Below, one piece after another: positions 56,790 through 64,000 of a stretch of 64,000 nucleotides of DNA (position 1 is its first letter; each line of letters starts with the position of its first letter). Location: assembly GCA_020740775.1 (NCBI GenBank), contig JAHEWK010000033.1, positions 186,001 through 250,000 of the forward strand. The letters are read 5' to 3'. The notes below the pieces were generated by a model. It had not been told where the DNA came from, did no database searches, and saw only the letters and a program-made list of their open reading frames with translations. Both the position numbers and the translations under genes were made by a program. This DNA is from Ilyonectria destructans. Lineage: Eukaryota > Ascomycota > Sordariomycetes > Hypocreales > Nectriaceae.

Positions 56790-59071
56790 ATGCCTCCAGC
56801 CAAGCTTCACCCGTTCTCGCAGCTTACGGCAGCTGAGATCAAGCGGACAAGCCAGATTGTGCAAACCTTGCACCCCGCAAATGCATCGTTGGTTTATGTG
56901 TGCATCACCCTTGACGAGCCAGAAAAGCCTTTGGCTTTGGCGTATTTGCAGGCCGAGCATGACAACAGCACCGTTCGGCCTGTGGTTGGTCGCCGGGCTT
57001 TTGCTTCCTATTACGTCAAGGGCAATGTAAGTAGTTGCCTTTTCGCGCCGGGACCAAGGCAAACTGCTCCGAGACTGACAATCTTTCTGTATAGCCACGC
57101 CTTCACGAGGTCGTGGTGAACTTGACCCAAGGCCAGGTTGTTTCGAATCAGATGCTAGGCGAGTCGTTCCACGGTGCGGCCATCAGCGATGAGGTCGTAG
57201 AAGTTGTCGAGCTGGTTCACAAGGATCCACTCTTCTTGCAGGAGCTTGAGAAGCATGGTCTAGACGAGTCTCTAGTTGTTTGCGAGCCCTGGATGTATGG
57301 TATGTGCTAGTCGCATTCTATCTGTTGGATAGAGCCGAGCTGACAAAATCGCAGGCAGTGATGGCATCGACGATTCGCGCAGACTGTGGCAGTGTTTCAT
57401 GTTCCTTCGTCACCCCGATCACCGAGACGATATGGACTGCAACCATTATGCCATGCCCCTGCCCTTCTCTCCAGTAGTTGATGCCGAAGAAGGCCGCATC
57501 ATCCGCATCGACCAGCTGCCGACTGGAGCAGACAACTCGCCCTCGAACAAGAAATACGAGATCCCACCGCCGAACGAATATCTGTCAAAGTACCAGCAGT
57601 TGCGGTCAGACCTGAAGCCCCTGAACGTCATTCAGCCTCAAGGAGCCTCTTTCACCATCGCAGAAGACTTTGAGAACAGCCACCTGGTGCAGTGGCAGAA
57701 GTGGCGGTTCCGAGTCGGCTTTAATGGACGCGAGGGCATGGTCCTATACGATGTAAGCTGTCTTCTAGGGACCGGAGTCTTTGGAAACACCATCTAACCA
57801 CCGGTTCAGGTCCGGTATGACGGCCGTCCACTGTTCTACCGAATGTCTCTGTCCGATATGAACATCCCTTACGGCGACCCTCGGGCACCATATCACCGAA
57901 AAGCGGCCTTTGACTTGGGCGATGCGGGAGCTGGTTACACGGCCAACAACCTCAGCTTGGGATGTGATTGCCTGGGGTCCATCTTTTACATCTCGTCGAA
58001 GCTCGCCGGTTACAAGGGTGGCGACATTGTCGAGAAGCCAAACTGTATCTGCATACACGAGCAGGTGGGTCCATGTTTCACCGAGATTCGAGCCCATTCA
58101 TTGACTAACGTGTCTCTGTAAACAAGGACTCGGGCATTGGTTGGAAACACACCAACTTCCGTACGAACAACGCCTCGGTGACCCGCGCCCGGGAACTCGT
58201 CCTGCAGTCCATCATGACAGTTGCCAACTACGAGTACATTGCCGCCTTTATCTTCACACAGGCTGGCGACGTCACCTATGAGGTTAGGGCAACCGGTATT
58301 CTGTCTACCCAGCCCGTGGACAGGAACACCGAGGTGAGCTGGGGCACCGTTGTCCACCCCGGCGTGCTTGCTGCGCACCATCAACACCTCTTCTCGCTGC
58401 GGCTCGACCCCATGGTTGACGGTGCCAACAACAGGCTGGTGTATGAGGAGGCACATGCCATGGATCGATCGCAACCTTTGAATGTGCACGGAACTGGATA
58501 CTATTCTGACGAGACCGTCGTGCAGAGGTCGGGGGGCTATGACCTGGACGCGCAGAAGAACCGGGTTTTCCAGATCAAGAACAACTCTTCGCGGAACCCG
58601 GTCAATGGCGTGGCATCAGGCTACAAGATCATGGTTCCCGACTTCCAGAAAATCCTGGCCAGCAGAGATTCGTTCCACTACAAGCGTTCTGAGTTCGCCG
58701 ACCACAACATTTATGTCACCAAGTACCGACCCAATCAGCTCTACGCCGCAGGCCAGTACACGAACCAGTCCAGAGGAGGTGATGGCGTCCGTTCGTGGGC
58801 CAGCCAGAGGGACTCTGTTGTGGACGAGGACATTGTTGTCTGGGTCCAGTTCGGCATCAACCACATACCTCGTACTGAGGACTTCCCCGTCATGCCTGTT
58901 GAGATCCTCAGGGTTCAACTGCGACCTGTAAACTTCTTCACCAAAAACCCTGCGCTGGATGTGCCCCCTTCTACCCAGGCCTTCAACAAAAGCTGTCAGC
59001 TGCGAGAGGCGCCAAAGCAGAGGAATGCAACCCAGACTCAGGGGGGTATTAGTGCCGTTAGCAACATTTGA
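56790..59071 (+). CDS. Copper amine oxidase (primary amine oxidase)
   Basis: Five exons (56790-57026, 57095-57299, 57355-57752, 57810-58064, 58127-59071) give 679 residues. It oxidises primary amines to aldehyde, ammonia and hydrogen peroxide. The topaquinone precursor Tyr is in VANYEYIAAF (about Y400), the catalytic base Asp is in AAFDLGDAG (about D315), two copper His are in HHQHLFSLRLD (about 450 and 452), and the third is in INHIPRTEDFPVMP. N-terminal small domains (HPFSQLTAAEI; RLHEVVVNL) are present, so the enzyme is full length. There is no signal peptide and no SKL-type peroxisomal end (it ends AVSNI). With the divergent permease and the neighbouring Zn2Cys6 gene it forms an apparent amine nitrogen-use module. 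Confidence 0.95.
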
Positions 59072-59189
59072 GCTTGGAAGTAGTGATAGTAGACTAGACG
59101 TTGCAATTTACCCCATCATGACAAAGTATGACAGGTGCCCGGTGCCGTGGTCAGCACTGCCTCTCCTGATATGCCCATTCGCCCACAAG

Positions 59190-61136
59190 TTAAACCATGA
59201 TCAACCGGAGATCAGGCTCCTTGCGCACCATGTCCTGCCACGGAAGATCCTTGTCTCCATCTTGGCGTTCACGTTCCGCCCATTGGTGTGTCACCAACGT
59301 CTTTACCTTGGCCCAAACCTCCAGATGCGTTCGACGCAGAAAGTGATCCAAAAGTTGTAGGAGACGCCCTTGAAGGCAGGCACTGGCCATCTCAAACGCC
59401 GGAAGCACGACTGTCCACAGAGGAGGCGACACAGCACTCGAAGTGCATGAGATGCTGGCTTCAAGGTGCTGTAGAGACTTCTCAACCAGATCCTGGACCG
59501 CGGAGACAGGCCTCTTCCTGACGGTGCGCGCAAAGTATATCAAGGTTGCCAGGTAGAAGGCAGAACTGAGGTGAAATATAAGCCTGGCCTCCTGGTTCTG
59601 ACTTTCACCGTGAGGAGGGGGCTTGGGAGCGGCCAGGCACAGCTCCATCTCCATCTGGTCAACACTCCTTGCCGTGCCCAGCATCCGAGAATTGTTCAAA
59701 GCATTGATGGCCTTCAGCGTGTCGTATGGAATCCCCATGAGGCGGTCGTGGTGATAAAGCTCCCGGGGACAGTGAAAGTCGACAAGACAGTCATCCAAGT
59801 GTTGCTCTCCGTCCAATATGACAGGCGAGAGGCTCAGAATGGCCAAGCTGATGAAGGACTGATAGACGTCGCAGGCCGGTTTTGAGCGCGACCAGAACTG
59901 GGAATCAACTGTCCGGATCCAGCCGAGGGCGCCACGGAAATGAATTCGCCACGAAGGGTCGCCAAGCTTGCTGGCCGTGATGGCCTCGACGATGATGCAC
60001 ATGGTTAGTGCGGCTAGGATGGGCACGTTCTGCTCGTCTTTGCCCGTGCGTAGGTTGCGTCTTAGGTGGCTGAGGCCTAGATTGTGATGCCTCAAGGCTA
60101 AACGGGTGAGTCGTTGCTTCTCCCCGGGATCTTGGTTCATTCGCGAGAGCTGGAACGCCGAAGCCACGCAGACGAAATGGAAGACTGCCGCTGCCGCTGT
60201 CGAGCTGCCCAACGGAGACAAGGCCCCCTCCATGGCGATTGGCATAACCACATCCCTCAAGGGATTGTACATGCTTGGTATGGCCAAGACGGTATCGCAA
60301 AGGTATCCAGTCCAGTAGCTCAGCAGCGACAGCTGGAGTGGTTTCTCTGGCAAGACGTCCAGATGTCTGGGAAGAAGCCAGGGCGCGGTGGCGGAGACAG
60401 CTTCGTTACCGTCGCCGCTGTGTATCGAGACAGTAGGAGCGACAGTGCTTAGCCCACCGGACAATCTCTCCGGGCGTCTGTCCGACTGTGGAGGGCATAC
60501 ATATTGCATATCCACAGTGCTTGTGTCGTGTGTGGCTGTGCTCTCGGGTTCGGGGTCGAGAAGCTGGAAAGCTGCGGCATCTCGAGGGCTGCCTATGTAG
60601 AAATCATCGAGGACTATGCTCGGAAAGTCCTGGTCTGGCCATAATACCTGACAGCCCAAATTGGCTGAAGACTGTTGGTCCAGCGTCGTTGCTTCGCCCG
60701 GCAACTGGAAAGGACTGCTCCAGCCCACGGTCCTGCGATGGTGTGTCCCTCGGAAATTGCTGGGCGGGGAACCAGTATTAAATACGTCAACGCTGACAAC
60801 TAAATCTGCATCGCCGACATGGTCCAGGTTGGCAGAGATATCCTTGGCTTGTCGCGGCGCCCGGCTGGTAGAACTGCCCGACGCCGAGCTGTCCGAATGT
60901 CCAGACCGGGGGCGATTCGACGTACCAACGAGCTGCTGGCGGGCCTTGGGTGCTCGTGCCGAGTCCCACAGGAGCCGCACCTTGTAACCTTGACATGGAA
61001 TGTTTGCCTTCTCACACCGAAGGCAACGCGGGCGTCTTTCGTCACATTTAACATGCCTTTCCCGACACGTCCAGCAGCCAGTAAAGGTCTTGGAGCGGCG
61101 TCCCCGACTAGCTACGCTGCTGTTCTGTACAGACAT
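59190..61136 (-). CDS. Zn2Cys6 transcription factor
   Basis: Single exon, 648 residues. The N-terminus has a basic stretch then the binuclear zinc cluster CWTCRERHVKCDERRPRCLR plus CEKANIPCQGY (residues 21-51), with all six Cys. The remainder resembles the fungal-specific transcription factor 2 middle domain: YLCDTVLAIPSMYNPLRDVV, FHFVCVASAFQLS, HHNLGLSHLRRNLRTG, LAALTMCIIVEAITASKLGD. It should be nuclear and bind CGG-type repeats. Convergent with the amine oxidase gene (118 bp between stops), it is the obvious candidate regulator of the permease/oxidase pair, whose shared promoter holds a CCG-N6-CGG repeat; that link is inferred from position. No intron was needed. Confidence 0.92.
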   Translation of the reverse strand: MSVQNSSVASRGRRSKTFTGCWTCRERHVKCDERRPRCLRCEKANIPCQGYKVRLLWDSARAPKARQQLVGTSNRPRSGHSDSSASGSSTSRAPRQAKDISANLDHVGDADLVVSVDVFNTGSPPSNFRGTHHRRTVGWSSPFQLPGEATTLDQQSSANLGCQVLWPDQDFPSIVLDDFYIGSPRDAAAFQLLDPEPESTATHDTSTVDMQYVCPPQSDRRPERLSGGLSTVAPTVSIHSGDGNEAVSATAPWLLPRHLDVLPEKPLQLSLLSYWTGYLCDTVLAIPSMYNPLRDVVMPIAMEGALSPLGSSTAAAAVFHFVCVASAFQLSRMNQDPGEKQRLTRLALRHHNLGLSHLRRNLRTGKDEQNVPILAALTMCIIVEAITASKLGDPSWRIHFRGALGWIRTVDSQFWSRSKPACDVYQSFISLAILSLSPVILDGEQHLDDCLVDFHCPRELYHHDRLMGIPYDTLKAINALNNSRMLGTARSVDQMEMELCLAAPKPPPHGESQNQEARLIFHLSSAFYLATLIYFARTVRKRPVSAVQDLVEKSLQHLEASISCTSSAVSPPLWTVVLPAFEMASACLQGRLLQLLDHFLRRTHLEVWAKVKTLVTHQWAERERQDGDKDLPWQDMVRKEPDLRLIMV

Positions 61137-61533
61137 GGAAATGTAATTGAAAGAAACAACAAGAGGTGTGCTATTCAGGTTCAGGTAGCAGCCGCGTTCG
61201 GTCCCTTAAGTAGGGAGGGAGATACGCTTTGGCGGGCGACCGGAGAACTCCGAACATTTATCCGTATCGCCCCCGCTTTGCTACCCGGGGGGTTGACTAA
61301 GCGTGCCGCGAAGGCCCCCCCCTCTCCCTTGGAGAGGGGGCGACAGAACCTGTAACCGCGTCGCATATGTAACCGCCTTTTCTAACTTCACTAATACAAT
61401 ACGATATCAAGAAGAAGGTTGATTAAAAAAGTAAATAGACTATTATGTAGCCGCAGATTTGAATTATTATATATCCGAATTTGGGTTATTTTTATCCATA
61501 GATAGTGTTATGGTCAATTGATCTATTCGGACC
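61137..61533. other. Transcription factor promoter and transposon edge
   Basis: Contains the regulator's promoter, a perfect hairpin (61318-61340), and an AT-rich run from 61380 leading into the transposase relic. No exon. Confidence 0.5.
61318..61340. repeat. Perfect 10-bp inverted repeat, 3-nt loop
   Basis: CCCCCTCTCC, CTT, then GGAGAGGGGG. It sits about 180 bp upstream of the Zn2Cys6 ATG. It could be a DNA hairpin, a paired C4/G4 stress-type regulatory site, or an edge of the neighbouring transposon. Confidence 0.6.
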
Positions 61534-63921
61534 CTATGTCCGCCGCCGCAACTTTGGTACAGTAACCTGTATGCCTCCAATTGCGATTTCTGGCTCAACC
61601 TCGTCATCTGAATAGCGATTAGGAGCCCGATTGTAGCCAAATCCGCCGTAATCTACAGTCTGTAACTGTGCCTTATTTTCCTCAGCTATTTCGTCTGCAA
61701 ATAGCATATTCTTAATATTGAAAATATGCCGGCTTGTAGACTCAATCCGTACGGATGTAATAATCTCAATATCATCACTATCTGACTCTCCTTCCTGCGG
61801 CAAAGACGGCAGCTCAATTGACGAGGCTACCGAGATAAAATTATAGTCGATAATGGTCTTGGGGCTTTCGGCTTGATCAGCTGACCTAGCCTCTTTTCCC
61901 TTCTTCCAAGTGACTACAGCAGGGATCGCTAAGAGATTTGAAAGCGGCTGTGTTGTATAGAGATGTGACCGCTGTTGGTCATCAGCATCAGCCCACCGCT
62001 GTGATAGCTTCTCAATAGCATCATTATCGTATGACAGCCGCTGTTCCTCTCTAAGGGCTTGCATCTGGGCTTCCTCGTCTGCCTCCCGGGCTGCCTTTGC
62101 AATAACAGCTGCCCGGCCTCGAAGACGAGGCCGGCTAGCTGCCTCACTACTGCCTTGGGCAGCCTCTTTTTCACGAAGATCGCGGAAAAGCTCTGCTTGG
62201 AGCCGGCCTTCCTTCCTAGCAGCTGCAGCCCGCTCTTCATGACTGCGAGTGTTGACCTTCTGACGTAGCTGGTCCACAGTATATGCCCCATCATCAACCC
62301 GAATTCGACGCCTTGTATGTGTACGCCGGGCTTCCAGTCTGATCCGTTCTTTTTGAAGCCCAATGATCTTCTGATATGATGACATCATGATAATAGAGAG
62401 GTCCAAGGCAGATTCTGCATGTAAGATAACAGCCCGGGTCGGGCTGCTTAAGACCTGCAATTTATCTTGGATTAATTGCAGGTCTTTCTTTGCCTTTCTA
62501 GGCGTAACAGCATCCCTCTGTAAAGTCTTAGGAAATAACGGCTCTTCCAAATCCCGGGCAGCTTGACGTAGGGGCCCTAGGATAAGCTCCGGATTGAAGG
62601 GCATAAGGCCGGACTTTTCAAATCCAACATAAATATAGCATGCCTTAAATGCTGCACTGTACAGCCGATTCTATTAATTAAGGAAGTCATATCGGGATAT
62701 CTGTATGCCACCGGCAATAAGGAAGTCCGTAAGAGCGGCCCGTTGTTCCTTTTTGAGATGCTAATAGACCCCAACGTCAAGAGGTTGAAGAAGATAACTT
62801 GTATGAGAAGGAAGGCGGAAGGGGATAATGTCAAACATATGACAATACCAGATAAAATCAGGGTCTTCATAAGCAGAAAAACCGTCCATCAGAAGCAGCC
62901 TGTAGATAGGCTCTGCCTTTCTAGTCATCTGGGAGGCAGAATATGCCAATTCCTGGTTCCAGCTTTCCCTTATAAGCTCGGGACCGTAGCCAAACCAGGT
63001 CTTAATAGAGAAGTCATTGAAGTCATCGCTGCAGTCAAAAGAGTGATAATTAAAGTGCTGCAGCCACTGCCGGGCTCGTTGTGCGTTATTAAAGCCCGAA
63101 GACGTATGTGTCAGGACCACCCGTTCATCGATATCAGCCATAACGTATTCTTCTAGCAACACCTTTGCTGTTAGGATAAGAAAAGAAGGTATTGCTAGCC
63201 CGGCTGCGTTGATCGAATCCACAGCTGACAGAGAGTCTTTATTGCCGGGTTGGAAGGTGACGATACGAGTTTTTCCCTTCATACGGGTTGAGAAGAGCTT
63301 GAGGCTGCCATCAACCCATCCAATCTGGAGGGGGGTCTCGTCGAAATTCCAAAAATTAGACTTCGTAATAGCCTTCCCAGTCATGACAGCTTCAAATTCC
63401 TTGAACCAGTCTTCTAGTCTCGAGATATTGAGCTCGGCGCCGGCACGGATGACTTCCTTGACCTTTGGGGTCTTATGCTGCAGCTCCGGATGATGCTTTT
63501 TAAACCGGCGGACCCAGGTCTTCGAGACTGATGTCTTAAGACCTTCAATACGGTGTTTCCGTAGGAAGCTGGCGTAGTTACGGATGGCGGGCTCTGTGAC
63601 CGCAAATGCGCTCTTTTCAACGGTCCTGATGAATATAACTAAAGCTCGTTCCTCTGCCGCTGTAAGGGCCGGCGGCTGGCCACCTTTTCTACCAGAAGGA
63701 AGAGGCTTTTTCGCTCTTAATAACGATATATATTTCTTCACAAGAGATGCATTGGTGTGGTGGTGGGCGGCGATTTCAATTACAGTCTTCTTGCGAGGCA
63801 GTGCGGGGTTCTGTCGGGTCGTCCGTGTGACCGACTCGCCGGTTAGATAGTCGCGGGCCGCACGAGCTGCAGCTTGACGGGATTTATCTGAAATTTGAGG
63901 GATATCGAGACTGATAGTCAA
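61534..63921 (-). pseudogene. Pogo/Fot-type DDE transposase with in-frame stops
   Basis: One minus-strand frame of about 795 codons, from MTISLDIPQISDKSRQ at 63921 to the stop at 61534, encodes a pogo-family transposase. It has an N-terminal helix-turn-helix, a CENP-B-like HTH (TEPAIRNYASFLRKHR, SKTWVRRFKKHHPEL) and the DDE catalytic blocks WNFDETPLQIG, LLLMDGFSAYED and LPSHTSYLLQPLDVG. A long basic and acidic C-terminal tail follows. Three in-frame stops interrupt it: TAG at 62761-62763, and adjacent TAA and TAG at 62671-62676, all after the catalytic core. The frame and homology continue through them (AAFKACYIYVGFEKSGLMPF), so these are nonsense mutations, not an intron. CAG to TAG changes fit RIP. 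The right terminal repeat lies outside the window. Confidence 0.82.
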
Positions 63922-64000
63922 ATATCGTAGGATTCAAATTTTAAAGAGATTGGGCTTGAATTGAGGCTATTGGCTTATACAGAGTCTGAAGAAGCTGGTT

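Noticed and set aside
61340..61390. Possible left terminal inverted repeat of the pogo element (GTAACCGC repeats)
   Set aside because: The matching right end would lie beyond 64000, so it cannot be verified; not listed as a repeat.
1..64000. tRNA, rRNA and CRISPR arrays
   Set aside because: No convincing tRNA-type hairpin set, rRNA-like conserved block or regularly spaced repeat array was seen on reading; a covariance-model scan was not possible.

Overview
The window reads as chromosomal DNA of a filamentous ascomycete (Pezizomycotina, most likely a Sordariomycete; this is inference). The supporting signs are genes broken by many short introns (50-103 bp) with GT..AG borders and CTAAC/CTGAC branch points, Zn2Cys6, Clr5 and STAND gene families, a highly reducing polyketide synthase, and transposon relics whose stop codons fit C-to-T (CpA to TpA) mutation of the RIP type. 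No prokaryotic feature, rRNA, tRNA or CRISPR array was seen.

Left part (1-25.5 kb). A secreted pectate lyase (1475-2961) is followed by a compact secondary-metabolite locus: an HSL-type alpha/beta hydrolase (3989-5076), a seven-exon highly reducing PKS on the minus strand (14114-6053; KS-AT-DH-degenerate MT-ER-KR-ACP) and a BAHD-type acyltransferase (15863-17329). The PKS and acyltransferase are divergent across a 1.75 kb region that holds an exact-period 100-bp tandem duplication. An RGS-LOV blue-light photoreceptor (19549-17458) lies tail to tail with the acyltransferase. A 2.1 kb decayed stretch and a large Clr5-ankyrin protein (25453-21651) follow.

Middle part (25.5-43.1 kb). There is a small two-exon membrane protein (26123-26448) with a TATA box, a LovD-like beta-lactamase-fold hydrolase or transesterase with two GC-AG introns (29877-28419), a LINE reverse-transcriptase relic, and a broken PD-(D/E)XK-like gene. 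Then come two large same-strand genes that look like the most unusual system here: a SERAC1-like serine hydrolase fused to a PITH domain and helical repeats (33616-37171), and a Goodbye-like STAND NTPase with TPR-like repeats, an acidic linker and a decayed zinc ribbon (38385-43111).

Right part (43.1-64 kb). An ACS-family MFS transporter with a CGG-rich promoter converges on a secreted amidohydrolase. Next are a gene broken by one in-frame stop, a solo LTR with a 5-bp target duplication inside AT-rich DNA, a 111-bp tandem duplication, a secreted metallo-beta-lactamase-fold protein, and a 293-bp MITE with TA duplications. An apparent amine-utilisation module follows: an APC permease and a copper amine oxidase diverge from a promoter with GATA and CCG-N6-CGG motifs, beside a Zn2Cys6 regulator. 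The window ends in a pogo-type transposase with three in-frame stops.
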